From Aliiroseovarius sp. F47248L (GTDB taxonomy: Bacteria > Pseudomonadota > Alphaproteobacteria > Rhodobacterales > Rhodobacteraceae), in assembly GCF_023016085.1 (NCBI RefSeq), contig NZ_JALKBF010000001.1, positions 1,736,001-1,800,000 of the forward strand: a DNA stretch of 64,000 nucleotides, given 5' to 3'. The notes beneath the pieces are model-generated. The model searched no databases and had not been told where the DNA came from. It saw only the letters and a list, made by a program, of their open reading frames with translations. Below are positions 47,523-56,502 of this stretch, piece by piece. A program made the translations under genes and the position numbers. How positions within the stretch are numbered: position 1 is the stretch's first letter; each line of letters begins with the position of its first letter.

Positions 47523-48782
47523 CTATTTGGCCTGCATTGTGACAGGCAGTTCCTTGATCCCACCGACAAAGTTGGACCGCAGGAACTTGTGATCCCCTGC
47601 CGGTTCCACCAGTTTGACGCGTTTTACGAGTTCTTCAAACAAAACCCGCACCTCCAGCCGCGCCAAATGCATTCCAAGACACACATGCGGCCCGCCCTGT
47701 CCGAACGACATGTGCCGGTTTGGGCTGCGATGCAGGTTCACGCGATTGGGGTCGTCGAACACCTCTTCATCGCGATTGGCCGAGATCCACCAATAAAGAA
47801 CTTTATCGCCTTCACGGATGGTCTTGCCGTGAATTTCATGATTGCAGGTCGCCGTGCGCCGGAAATAGAGCGCGGGTGTCGCCCAGCGGATGATCTCATC
47901 CGGCGCGGTGGCCCAGACATCGCCGCCCTCTTGCATGTGGCCCAGTAGTTCCGGCTGGTGACACATGGCTTGAATGCCCGCGGCAATCGTATAACGGGTT
48001 GTGTCGTTCCCAGCCGCGACCAACAGGCAGAAGAAATTGCGAAACTCCTGTTCCGGCATAACGTTGCCGTCCTTGTCCGGTTGCAGGATCATATGCAGTA
48101 CGCCTTCGTTATCTCCCTTGCGGTTCTTCTCCTCGATCAGACGTTTTGCGTAGTCGAACAGCTCAGCCCCTGCTGGGCTGTTGAATGGCATCAACCGGTA
48201 TTCATCGGTTTTCATCTTATCCAGGACATGATCGGTGAAATCCGGGTCCGTATTGGCAATCAGTGCGTCGCCCTTTTCAACCAGCCAAGGCAGGTCTTCG
48301 TCCGGTGTGCCAAGGATCCGGCCCAGCATCATCATGGGTAGTTGCCGCGCAATGTCCTTGGTGGCGTCAAAAGTGCCCTTGTCCAAAGCCGCATCCAGAA
48401 TGGGGTGGCACAAGTCGCGGATCTGTTGCTCGAACTCTGCCACGACAGGACGCGAGAAGGCTTTGCCCACTTTGACCCGCGTCCTCATGTGCTCAGGGGG
48501 GTCGGTTTCCTGAAAGGTCCGCCGTGCCAGGTATTCTTCGTAGGTTTGATCTTCCATTCGAATACCACGGGCCGACGACATGACCTGATAGTTTCTGTTC
48601 AGCTCGGTAATGTCGGCGTGGCGTACGATGCTCCAGAAGCCTTCACCACCATCCCATTCAGTCCAACTGATCGGGTCGTCCCGACGCAACCGTGCGAATG
48701 TGTTGTGCGGAGCACCCTTCACAAAAGTATCGTGGCTGGACAGATCAGCAAATCCGTCGTCATTAGGGGTCCAGACCGTCAT
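47523..48782 (-). CDS. Cytochrome P450
   Basis: 419 aa, soluble bacterial class I-type P450. The heme-binding loop is FGQGGPHVCLGMHLA with the axial cysteine, the oxygen-activation helix is AAGNDTTR and the ExxR motif is EIIR. The N-terminus has no membrane anchor. No ferredoxin or reductase gene is next to it, so electrons come from elsewhere. It is co-directional with the GS-like gene and divergent from the amidotransferase. Confidence 0.95.
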   Translation of the reverse strand: MTVWTPNDDGFADLSSHDTFVKGAPHNTFARLRRDDPISWTEWDGGEGFWSIVRHADITELNRNYQVMSSARGIRMEDQTYEEYLARRTFQETDPPEHMRTRVKVGKAFSRPVVAEFEQQIRDLCHPILDAALDKGTFDATKDIARQLPMMMLGRILGTPDEDLPWLVEKGDALIANTDPDFTDHVLDKMKTDEYRLMPFNSPAGAELFDYAKRLIEEKNRKGDNEGVLHMILQPDKDGNVMPEQEFRNFFCLLVAAGNDTTRYTIAAGIQAMCHQPELLGHMQEGGDVWATAPDEIIRWATPALYFRRTATCNHEIHGKTIREGDKVLYWWISANRDEEVFDDPNRVNLHRSPNRHMSFGQGGPHVCLGMHLARLEVRVLFEELVKRVKLVEPAGDHKFLRSNFVGGIKELPVTMQAK

Positions 48783-48838
48783 GCGCGCCTCCCTGGCTGT
48801 TACACGGTTGTATCTTGCGCGTTCAAAAATATATTATA

Positions 48839-48848
48839 TAACATGTTA
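48839..48848. promoter_or_regulatory. Palindrome in the divergent P450/amidotransferase promoter
   Basis: TAACATGTTA, a perfect 10-bp dyad in a very AT-rich stretch (48826-48856) between the divergent genes. A regulator site is plausible; the FCD-family GntR gene at 49584 is a candidate. Confidence 0.35.
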
Positions 48849-48869
48849 AATATGTAAAGCGGAGAAATA

Positions 48870-49577
48870 ATGCGTATCGCGATCTTGATGACCAACACTG
48901 ACGAAAGCGACTTTTCTCAGCAATATCCCAAGGATGGCGAAAAGTGGCAGGCGCTTCTTTCCCAAAAACGCCCGGATTGGACCTTCAAAGTCTATTCGGT
49001 GAAAGACGGCGAGTTTCCAAAAAACGAGTCAAAATATGATGGGTGGATCGTCACCGGTAGCCCGGCATCCGTGCATGACAAAGCACCGTGGATCCCGCGC
49101 CTGCTTGAGTTGATCGCCCGTATCGAAAAAACAAAGAAACCGCTGTTCGGGGCGTGTTTTGGCCATCAAGCCATCGCGTTGGCACTGGGCGGCAAAGTCG
49201 GACACAACCCCGATGGCTGGGTGCTGGGGTCAGTCGAAGTCGAAGCAACCGCTCGCCCCGCTTGGATGGAAGCACGCCGTTTCTGGCAATATGGCGCCCA
49301 TATCGAACAGGTGACCAAACTGCCCAAGGACGCCGAGATCATTTTGCGTCACGACGGCTGCCCTGTTGGCGGTTTCCGGATCGGTAGTCACGTATTCACG
49401 ACGCAGAACCATCCGGAAATGACCCACGAATTTATTGCAGCCCTGATCGAAGAACTGGCCCACAGCAAACCTGCCGACGTGATCGAAAAAGCCCGTGCTT
49501 CCCTGCCAATGTCCGCCGATAACGGCCTGTTCTCTGATTGCATCATCCAGTTTTTCGAACATGATCGCGCCGCCTGA
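48870..49577 (+). CDS. Class I glutamine amidotransferase-like protein
   Basis: 235 aa. The nucleophile elbow is GACFGHQ (Cys about 95) and the His/Glu are in TQNHPEMTHEF. It is of the GMP-synthase-like type, as in PuuD-like gamma-glutamyl hydrolases. With the GS-like ligase it would form a pair that makes and then breaks a gamma-glutamyl bond. AGCGGAG lies 7 nt before the ATG. Confidence 0.9.
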   Translation: MRIAILMTNTDESDFSQQYPKDGEKWQALLSQKRPDWTFKVYSVKDGEFPKNESKYDGWIVTGSPASVHDKAPWIPRLLELIARIEKTKKPLFGACFGHQAIALALGGKVGHNPDGWVLGSVEVEATARPAWMEARRFWQYGAHIEQVTKLPKDAEIILRHDGCPVGGFRIGSHVFTTQNHPEMTHEFIAALIEELAHSKPADVIEKARASLPMSADNGLFSDCIIQFFEHDRAA

Positions 49578-49583
49578 TCCGAT

Positions 49584-50234
49584 TCACCCCAGCTTTGCCA
49601 GCAAGTCCATCACTGTCACGCGGTCAAACTGAACATGACGCTCCATAAGCGCCTCCGCCGCGTCTGCCTTGTGTGATAGGATCAATTCGGCAAGCTGCCG
49701 ATGCTCTTGCGCGCTTTGCGCGATTGCGCCGGGATAATCATAACGCGCCCTGTAGTAAGCCAGCAACTTGCGCGCGTTCATCTTGATCATGTCCAGAAGA
49801 AATGGATTACCCGATGCCTCGGCGACCTGTTTATGAAACTCAAGATTCAGCGCGTAATACCCATCCGGATCGCCATTCCCCTGATCGCGCGCATGTGTCG
49901 CGCAGGCCTCGACAATTTGCATAAGCCGATCAGCCGCATGGGAAGAAATACGCCGCGCAGCAAGCCCGGCTGCCTGCCCTTCCAGGCGCGCATGAACTTC
50001 CAAAATGGCCAGAAATTCCTCAAGCGACGGCTTGAACAGCACCGCGCCCTTCCGTGGCTGACGCTGGATCAGCCCCATCGCCTCTAATCGCAACAACGCC
50101 TCGCGCAACGGGGTGCGCGACACTTCGTATCTTTCGATCAGCGCGTTTTCGTTGATCGGATCACCGGGGTTCAATTCTCCTCGGTCAATCCCCATCAGGA
50201 TCGCATTCAAGACTGTTTCTGTTTGTCCGGCCAT
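49584..50234 (-). CDS. GntR-family regulator, FadR/FCD subgroup
   Basis: 216 aa. The winged helix is at about 1-70 (NENALIERYEVSRTPLREALLRLEAMGLI) and the FCD ligand-binding domain at about 80-210. The His/Asp residues that bind a metal in FCD domains are present in ALNLEFHKQVAEASG and QEHRQLAEL. It is convergent with the amidotransferase gene (6 nt) and divergent from tpa. It probably regulates the amine cluster or tpa. Confidence 0.9.
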   Translation of the reverse strand: MAGQTETVLNAILMGIDRGELNPGDPINENALIERYEVSRTPLREALLRLEAMGLIQRQPRKGAVLFKPSLEEFLAILEVHARLEGQAAGLAARRISSHAADRLMQIVEACATHARDQGNGDPDGYYALNLEFHKQVAEASGNPFLLDMIKMNARKLLAYYRARYDYPGAIAQSAQEHRQLAELILSHKADAAEALMERHVQFDRVTVMDLLAKLG

Positions 50235-50342
50235 GGTGCGAGTTAAGCAAAATCATCGGTGAAATCTAGCCCTTGCTTTAGAAGCACCGCAGATCTTCAA
50301 CCCACCAATCCCATCAAGGTGACATCCCGCTCTGCACCCAAA

Positions 50343-50374
50343 CTGGATTTAAAACAAGATTGCGCTGGACCTAT
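50343..50374 (+). promoter_or_regulatory. Candidate TauR operator upstream of tpa
   Basis: CTGGATTTAA (50343-50352) and CTGGACCTAT (50365-50374) form a direct repeat with 22-nt phasing, 93-124 nt before the tpa start. This fits the CTGGACYTAA element I recall for TauR of Rhodobacter capsulatus. Confidence 0.65.
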
Positions 50375-50466
50375 TTTTCACAGCCAGAAATGCGATCCTG
50401 TTTTTGATCAAAGATTCTGTGTTCCCCTGCTTTGCGCACCGGAACCACTTAGCGTTGGAGGATACG

Positions 50467-51864
50467 ATGGACGGCGCACTCAAGGAAAATGATATCTCTC
50501 ATGTGGTGGAAGCTGACAAAGCTCACGTTTGGCATCACCTGACCCAGCACAAGCCTTTTGAAACGGTTGATCCCCGTATCATCGTTGAAGGTAAAGGGAT
50601 GCGCGTCTGGGATCAGAACGGCAAGGAATATATCGACGCTGTGTCCGGCGGCGTCTGGACGGTCAATGTCGGCTATGGGCGGGAAAGTATCGCGGATGTC
50701 GTTCGCGAGCAGCTGGTGAAGCTGAACTATTTCGCAGGCTCAGCGGGATCCATACCAGGTGCGATGTTTTCGGAAAAACTGATCTCGAAAATGCCGGGGA
50801 TGACGCGCGTTTACATTACGAATTCGGGGTCTGAGGCGAACGAAAAAGCCTTCAAAATGATCCGGCAAATCGCGCATAAACGCTACGGCGGCAAGAAAAC
50901 CAAGATCCTATATCGCGACCGCGACTATCACGGCTCGACGCTGGCAGCGATGTCGGCAGGCGGGCAGGATGAACGCAACATGCAATATGGCCCCTTCGCG
51001 CCTGATTTCGTGCGCGTGCCCCACTGTATGGAATATCGCAAAGACGAGATCGGACTAGGCCATCTGTCGGGCGCAGACTTCGGGCACGCTGCGGCTGATC
51101 TGATCGAAGAGGTAATCCTGCGTGAAGGGCCTGACACAGTCGGTGCCTTGTGCCTGGAGCCAATTACCGCAGGCGGCGGCGTGATCGAAGCGCCTGAAGG
51201 TTATTGGGATCGTGTGCGCGAAATTTGCAACAAATACGATATCCTTCTGCACATTGACGAAGTTGTCTGCGGCCTTGGGCGCACCGGCACTTGGTTCGGT
51301 TATCAGCACTACGGCATCCAGCCTGATTTTGTCACAATGGCAAAGGGCGTGGCATCCGGATATGCGGCTATTGCTTGCTGTGTCACCACGGAAAAGGTGT
51401 TCGAGATGTTCAAAGACAACTCAGATGATATCCTGAACCATTTCCGCGACATCTCAACTTTTGGGGGCTGCACGGCTGGTCCCGCCGCTGCGCTTGAAAA
51501 CATGCGTATCATTGAAGATGAGGGGCTGCTTGAAAACACCACGAAGATGGGTGAGCGGATGCTTGGCAACCTGAAGGCGCTGATGGAAAAGCATGATGTG
51601 ATCGGCGATGTACGCGGCAAGGGTTTGTTCCTTGGAGTTGAGCTTGTGGAGGATCGCGAGACCAAAGAACCTGTGACAGAAAAGGAAATCGCCGCTGTTG
51701 TGGGCGATTGCGGCGCACAGGGTGTGATCATCGGGGCAAGCAATCGGTCCATTCCCGGGCGCAACAACGTGTTGTGCTTCAGTCCCGCTCTGATCGTGAC
51801 CCCCGAGGATGTTGATCGGATCACGGACGCTGTCGACAAGGCTCTGACCAAAGTCTTCGGTTAA
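50467..51864 (+). CDS. tpa: Taurine:pyruvate aminotransferase
   Basis: 465 aa, class III PLP enzyme. The PLP lysine is in VTMAKGVASGY; FGGCTAGPAAALENM and HIDEVVCGLGRTGTWFG are conserved. The start DGALKENDISHVVEADKAHVWHHLTQHKPFE matches Tpa. It converts taurine and pyruvate into sulfoacetaldehyde and alanine. ATG 50467 follows GGAGG. Neighbours tauR, xsc and pta confirm the pathway. A terminator follows. Confidence 0.93.
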   Translation: MDGALKENDISHVVEADKAHVWHHLTQHKPFETVDPRIIVEGKGMRVWDQNGKEYIDAVSGGVWTVNVGYGRESIADVVREQLVKLNYFAGSAGSIPGAMFSEKLISKMPGMTRVYITNSGSEANEKAFKMIRQIAHKRYGGKKTKILYRDRDYHGSTLAAMSAGGQDERNMQYGPFAPDFVRVPHCMEYRKDEIGLGHLSGADFGHAAADLIEEVILREGPDTVGALCLEPITAGGGVIEAPEGYWDRVREICNKYDILLHIDEVVCGLGRTGTWFGYQHYGIQPDFVTMAKGVASGYAAIACCVTTEKVFEMFKDNSDDILNHFRDISTFGGCTAGPAAALENMRIIEDEGLLENTTKMGERMLGNLKALMEKHDVIGDVRGKGLFLGVELVEDRETKEPVTEKEIAAVVGDCGAQGVIIGASNRSIPGRNNVLCFSPALIVTPEDVDRITDAVDKALTKVFG

Positions 51865-51886
51865 CACCATTTCGAAAGACTGATAA

Positions 51887-51914
51887 AGCGGGTCTTTCGA
51901 AAGGCCCGCTTTTT
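51887..51914 (+). terminator. Intrinsic terminator of tpa
   Basis: AGCGGGTCTT pairs with AAGGCCCGCT (10 bp, one G-T) around TCGA, followed by a T run, 23 nt after the tpa stop. Confidence 0.85.
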
Positions 51915-51964
51915 GCTTTCTGGATCTAATGCAGACCAGATCCAACCGATGTAAGGACCTTTCC

Positions 51965-52555
51965 ATGTGGCCCGCACCAGTCACCCTGACCGGCGAACAC
52001 GTCATTCTCGCGCCTCTGTCTCAGGACCATGCCGCAGCCTTGCGTACAGCCTGCGCCGATGGCGATCTTTATCGCCTTTGGTACACCGCCATACCCAGCC
52101 CCAATGGGATGAAAGACGAAATCGACCGTCGGCTGGGCTTGCAAAAGGCAGGTTCCATGTTGCCCTTCTGCGTGATGACGCCAGATGGCACCCCGGTAGG
52201 CATGACTACCTATATGAACATCGATGCGGGAAACCGAAGGGTTGAAATCGGATCGACTTGGTATCGCACATCCGTGCAGCGCGGACCGCTGAACACAGAG
52301 GCCAAGCAGCTGCTTCTGTCACATGCGTTCGACACGCTGGATTGCATCGCCGTCGAATTCCGCACCCATTTCATGAACCAGCAAAGCCGCAGCGCGATCG
52401 AACGATTGGGGGCGAAGTTGGATGGCATTTTACGCAGTCATCAGATCGGACCCGGTGACGCGATCCGCGACACGGCTGTCTATTCGATCATCGCATCCGA
52501 ATGGCCCGCAGTGCGCGCAAACCTGACCTGGAAGCTGGAACGGCCTCGCAGGTAA
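51965..52555 (+). CDS. GNAT-family N-acetyltransferase (RimJ/RimL-like)
   Basis: 196 aa. The N-terminal LTGEHVILAPLSQDHAAAL and the acetyl-CoA-binding region around QLLLSHAFDTLDCIAVEFRTHFMNQQS fit the RimJ/RimL group, with the usual SRSAIERLGAKLDGILR motif. The substrate may be a protein N-terminus or small amine. AAGGA lies 7 nt before the ATG at 51965. It sits between tpa and the SOS gene and has no clear link to taurine. Confidence 0.88.
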   Translation: MWPAPVTLTGEHVILAPLSQDHAAALRTACADGDLYRLWYTAIPSPNGMKDEIDRRLGLQKAGSMLPFCVMTPDGTPVGMTTYMNIDAGNRRVEIGSTWYRTSVQRGPLNTEAKQLLLSHAFDTLDCIAVEFRTHFMNQQSRSAIERLGAKLDGILRSHQIGPGDAIRDTAVYSIIASEWPAVRANLTWKLERPRR

Positions 52556-52617
52556 CAGCGTCTTCACGCCATTCTTGACGGTTGTTTCGGTGTGAAGACT
52601 GGACATTTCCTTAATAT

Positions 52618-52632
52618 GTTCTATATTTGTTC
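52618..52632. promoter_or_regulatory. LexA (SOS) box upstream of the 100-aa repeat protein
   Basis: GTTC (52618-52621), seven bases, GTTC (52629-52632), the alphaproteobacterial SOS box GTTC-N7-GTTC. It is 45-59 nt before the start of the next gene, over its likely promoter. Confidence 0.7.
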
Positions 52633-52676
52633 TCACGCGATGATCAAGAAACAGATCAGGAACAGGAGGATCGAAC

Positions 52677-52979
52677 ATGCACGCTGCCCGTACTTTGCCA
52701 CCGACTCCGAAACAGGTCGATTATGCCCGCCATATTGCCGCCCGTCTGGGCGCGCGTATCCCTGCCGACTTGATCAGCGACCGCGCCGCCTTGTCCGGCT
52801 GGATTGGTGAGCATCAAGCCCGCCTGAACGCAACCACACACCGAATTACCGATGGTCGGGCGACTTCGCGGCAAGTCGCCTTTGCCGAACGGATCGCACG
52901 CGCAAAACGTCGCGCCATTCCGGATGAGTGTTTCCGTGATGCAGGTATGATGTCTGCGTGGATTTCTTCCAATCGTTGA
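52677..52979 (+). CDS. Small two-repeat protein under a LexA box
   Basis: 100 aa. Two similar units run about 9-47 (TPKQVDYARHIAARLGARIP, then SGWIGEHQ) and about 63-100 (TSRQVAFAERIARAKRRAIP, then SAWISSN). This T-x-KQ/RQ-x2-A-x2-IA-x4-IP pattern resembles the small C-terminal repeat of some topoisomerase III-like enzymes, so a nucleic-acid role is possible. ACAGGAGG lies 9 nt before the ATG. A LexA box lies over the promoter. The function is unknown. Confidence 0.72.
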   Translation: MHAARTLPPTPKQVDYARHIAARLGARIPADLISDRAALSGWIGEHQARLNATTHRITDGRATSRQVAFAERIARAKRRAIPDECFRDAGMMSAWISSNR

Positions 52980-52987
52980 AGGCAAGC

Positions 52988-53019
52988 TTATGTCCAGATT
53001 GCTTTGCCTCTAAGTCCAC
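52988..53019 (-). promoter_or_regulatory. Candidate TauR operator upstream of tauR
   Basis: On the minus strand GTGGACTTAG (53019-53010) and CTGGACATAA (52997-52988) repeat with 22-nt phasing, 16-47 nt before the tauR start. It suggests autoregulation of tauR. Confidence 0.6.
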
Positions 53020-53034
53020 GTTACGGTCAGCCCC

Positions 53035-54513
53035 ATGGCCGCCCCCGTAGAGACCTTTTTTCTGGACCAAGACGCCCAAGGCACACTTCAGGCGCAGATT
53101 CAGCAGATGATCGCCGAGGCGATTCTGTCCGGACGTCTACCGCGCGGCGAGAAGCTGCCCTCAACCCGGCGACTGTCTGCCCATTTGGGCGTCAGCCGGA
53201 TCACCGTCACACTCGCCTATACCGAATTGCAAGCGAATGACTATCTGGCCTCGAAAGGTCGAAGCGGATTCTATGTCTCTGAAAACGCACCGGAACCTCC
53301 GTCTTTCAAACTGAGAACACGGGGCGAAGACAAGGTGGATTGGGGCCGCGCCATCGGCACGAACTTTACCGGGGGAAGCACGCCCACCAAGCCGCTTGAC
53401 TGGCGGCGGATGAAGTATCCGTTCATCTATGGCCAAGCAGATCCAACATTGTTCGACCACAATTCCTGGCGGCTATGTGCGCTGCGCGCATTGGGACAAA
53501 AAGACCACCCTGCGATGATGCGTGACTACTATGATCAGGACGACCCGCAACTGATCGAATTCATCGCGCGCCACATACTGCCACGTCGGGGAATTCTGGC
53601 ACGGCCCGAGGAAATTCTGATCACCCTTGGCGCGCAGAACGCGTTGTGGCTGACCGCACAGGTGTTGCTGACACAAAGACGCACGGCGGCGATTGAAGAC
53701 CCGTGCTATTACTCGCTTCGCGATATCTTAACGCAAAGCCGATGCCACCTTGTAAAGATACCGGTGGATCGCGGCGGCTTGGCACCGGATGCCCTGCCCG
53801 ATGGCACGGATGTCATCTATACGACGCCAAGCCACCAAAGCCCGACCACCGCCACAATGCCACTGGACCGGCGTAAGGCGCTTTTGAAACGCGCGCGCGA
53901 GCTAGAAGCTGTAGTGGTTGAGGATGATTATGATTTCGAAATGTCATTTCTGAACCCACCTTCGCCAGCGCTAAAGTCGTTGGACCGCGAAGGGCGAGTA
54001 ATTTATGTCGGCAGTTTCTCGAAATCCCTATTTCCGGGGTTACGACTTGGCTATCTGGTCGGATCCGAGCCCTTTATTCGCGAAGCGCGTGCCTTGCGAT
54101 CCGTCGTGCTGCGCCACCCCCCCGGCCTGATCCAACGGACAGTGGCTTACTTCCTGTCTCTAGGACATTACGACGCCCTGATCCGCCGGATTGGTACAGC
54201 ATATCACGAACGACGCGACGTGATGAACGCAGCCATTGAAGACAGCAATCTGACCATCGCCGGGCGCGGTGTGTTTGGCGGGTCTGCATTCTGGATGCGG
54301 GCCCCTGACGACATTGACACCCGTGTGCTGGCGGATCGTCTGATGTCCAAAGAGGTTGTGATCGAGCCCGGAGCACCTTTTTTTGGCAGCCCAACGCCGC
54401 CGCGCAATTACTATCGCATTGCGTACAGCTCGATCCCCGCCACACGTATCCCCAAGGGAATTTCCCTGATCGGGGAAGAGATTGCGGCAATGCGACAGAC
54501 TGGCGCCAATTAG
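53035..54513 (+). CDS. tauR: TauR, MocR-type regulator of taurine catabolism
   Basis: 492 aa. The N-terminal GntR-type winged helix (about 15-85: QIQQMIAEAILSGRLPRGEKLPSTRRLSAHLGVSRITVT) is joined to an aminotransferase-like domain (about 120-480) that in MocR proteins binds PLP or an aldimine. The lysine in VGSFSKSLFPGLRLGY is the expected PLP lysine. It activates tpa and xsc in relatives. Start ATG 53035 (MAAPVETFFLDQDAQG) agrees with the family. Confidence 0.93.
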   Translation: MAAPVETFFLDQDAQGTLQAQIQQMIAEAILSGRLPRGEKLPSTRRLSAHLGVSRITVTLAYTELQANDYLASKGRSGFYVSENAPEPPSFKLRTRGEDKVDWGRAIGTNFTGGSTPTKPLDWRRMKYPFIYGQADPTLFDHNSWRLCALRALGQKDHPAMMRDYYDQDDPQLIEFIARHILPRRGILARPEEILITLGAQNALWLTAQVLLTQRRTAAIEDPCYYSLRDILTQSRCHLVKIPVDRGGLAPDALPDGTDVIYTTPSHQSPTTATMPLDRRKALLKRARELEAVVVEDDYDFEMSFLNPPSPALKSLDREGRVIYVGSFSKSLFPGLRLGYLVGSEPFIREARALRSVVLRHPPGLIQRTVAYFLSLGHYDALIRRIGTAYHERRDVMNAAIEDSNLTIAGRGVFGGSAFWMRAPDDIDTRVLADRLMSKEVVIEPGAPFFGSPTPPRNYYRIAYSSIPATRIPKGISLIGEEIAAMRQTGAN

Positions 54514-54532
54514 CCTTGCCAACTGGACCTAT
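54500..54532 (+). promoter_or_regulatory. Candidate TauR operator upstream of xsc
   Basis: CTGGACCTAT (54523-54532) is identical to the distal repeat of the tpa site; a degenerate partner CTGGCGCCAA (54500-54509) lies 23 nt before it, inside the 3' end of tauR. It lies 88-120 nt before the xsc start. Confidence 0.5.
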
Positions 54533-54619
54533 AGCCTGCCCTATCTGCTGCCTAAGAATATTGCCAAAGACACGCCGTCCAACCCGGCGAAGCATGTTAT
54601 TTCCAAGGGAGAGCACCAG

Positions 54620-56392
54620 ATGAAAATGACCACGGAAGAAGCCTTTGTAAAAACGCTGCAATTGCACGGAATCGAGCATGCGTTTGGCATTATCGGCTCG
54701 GCCTTCATGCCGATATCCGACAACTTCCCTGCTGCTGGCATCACCTTTTGGGACTGTGCGCACGAAGGATCAGGTGGGATGATGGCCGATGGCTATACAC
54801 GCGCCACCGGCAAGATGAGCATGATGATTGCCCAGAACGGCCCCGGCATCGCGAACTTTGTGACCGCCGTGAAAACCGCCTTTTGGAACCACACACCGTT
54901 ATTGCTGGTCACACCGCAAGCGGCGAACAAGACTATTGGTCAGGGCGGATTTCAGGAAATCGAGCAGATGAATATGTTTGCTGATTGCGTCGCCTATCAG
55001 GAAGAAGTCCGTGATCCGACCCGCGTAGCCGAAGTGCTTAACCGGGTTATCATCAACGCCAAACGCGCCAGCGCGCCCGCCCAGATCAACATGCCGCGTG
55101 ATTACTGGACCCAAGTGATCGACATTGATCTTCCGGCCATTACCGAATTTGAGCGCCCGGCAGGTGGCGAACAGGCGCTGTCCGAAGCGGCAGACCTTCT
55201 GTCCAACGCCAAATTCCCGGTTATCCTGAACGGCGCGGGTGTGGTGCTGGGTGGCGCAATTGCCGAATCCATGGAATTGGCCGAACGGCTCGATGCTCCG
55301 GTTTGCGTGGGGTATCAACACAACGATGCATTTCCAGGCAGTCACCCGTTGTTTGCCGGCCCCTTGGGTTACAACGGCAATAAGGCGGGGATGGAGCTGA
55401 TCCAGAAGGCTGATGTTGTTCTGGCACTTGGCACGCGCCTGAACCCCTTTTCGACATTGCCGGGATACGGGCTGGATTACTGGCCGAAGGATGCCAAGAT
55501 CATTCAGGTGGACATCAACCCCGATCGCATCGGCCTGACCAAGAAGATCAGCGTCGGGATTGTCGGGGACGCGAAGAAAGTAGCCTCAACGCTGCTGCAC
55601 AAGCTGTCGGCAGATGCTGGGGATGCAGGACGCGAAGAGCGGAAATCGATGATCGCGCAGACCAAATCTGCTTGGGCCCAGCAGTTGTCGTCGATGGACC
55701 ATGAAGAGGATGATCCTGGCACCACTTGGAACGAACGCGCCCGCGGCGCAAAACCGGATTGGATGAGCCCACGCATGGCATGGCGTGCCATTCAGGCGGC
55801 GTTGCCCAAAGAGGCGATCATTTCATCTGACATTGGCAACAACTGCGCGATCGGCAATGCCTATCCAACATTTGAGGCTGGCCGGAAATATCTGGCACCC
55901 GGCCTGTTCGGCCCCTGTGGCTATGGATTGCCCGCCGTGGTAGGTGCCAAGATCGGCTGCCCGGACACGCCAGTTGTCGGCTTTTCTGGTGACGGTGCGT
56001 TCGGCATCGCGGTGACCGAACTGACCGCGATTGGTCGAGAAGAATGGCCCGCCGTGACGCAAATCGTGTTCCGCAACTACCAATGGGGAGCTGAAAAACG
56101 AAACTCGACCCTGTGGTATGACGACAACTTCGTCGGAACCGAACTGGACACGCAGGTCAGCTATGCTGGCATCGCGAAAGCCTGCGGCCTGCAAGGTGTC
56201 GTTGCCCGCACAATGGACGAACTGACCGCTGCATTAGATAAGGCGATCAAGGACCAGAAAGCGGGTAAGACAACGATTATCGAGGCGATGATCAACCAGG
56301 AACTTGGTGAGCCGTTCCGTCGCGACGCGATGAAAAAGCCGGTCGTCGTTGCGGGGATCAGCAAAGACGACATGAGACCCCAGAAGGTCTGA
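54620..56392 (+). CDS. xsc: Sulfoacetaldehyde acetyltransferase
   Basis: 590 aa, ThDP-dependent enzyme. It converts sulfoacetaldehyde and phosphate into acetyl phosphate and sulfite. The catalytic/ThDP landmarks are EEAFVKTLQLHGIEHAFGI with the ThDP glutamate region in CAHEGSGGMMADG, and the GDG motif with Asn in SGDGAFGIAVTELTA...RNYQWGAEKRN. ATG 54620 is preferred over the frame reaching 54482, which overlaps tauR. pta follows in the same direction. Confidence 0.96.
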   Translation: MKMTTEEAFVKTLQLHGIEHAFGIIGSAFMPISDNFPAAGITFWDCAHEGSGGMMADGYTRATGKMSMMIAQNGPGIANFVTAVKTAFWNHTPLLLVTPQAANKTIGQGGFQEIEQMNMFADCVAYQEEVRDPTRVAEVLNRVIINAKRASAPAQINMPRDYWTQVIDIDLPAITEFERPAGGEQALSEAADLLSNAKFPVILNGAGVVLGGAIAESMELAERLDAPVCVGYQHNDAFPGSHPLFAGPLGYNGNKAGMELIQKADVVLALGTRLNPFSTLPGYGLDYWPKDAKIIQVDINPDRIGLTKKISVGIVGDAKKVASTLLHKLSADAGDAGREERKSMIAQTKSAWAQQLSSMDHEEDDPGTTWNERARGAKPDWMSPRMAWRAIQAALPKEAIISSDIGNNCAIGNAYPTFEAGRKYLAPGLFGPCGYGLPAVVGAKIGCPDTPVVGFSGDGAFGIAVTELTAIGREEWPAVTQIVFRNYQWGAEKRNSTLWYDDNFVGTELDTQVSYAGIAKACGLQGVVARTMDELTAALDKAIKDQKAGKTTIIEAMINQELGEPFRRDAMKKPVVVAGISKDDMRPQKV

Positions 56393-56502
56393 AGACTGGG
56401 TCGGGCGTTGTGTTGACGCCCGGCCAATCTGATCGGGCAACGGTGGTAGAACCAAGACTGACAACTGCCGTGCACCGGTCCTGAATGGAAGGCAAATCCT
56501 CA

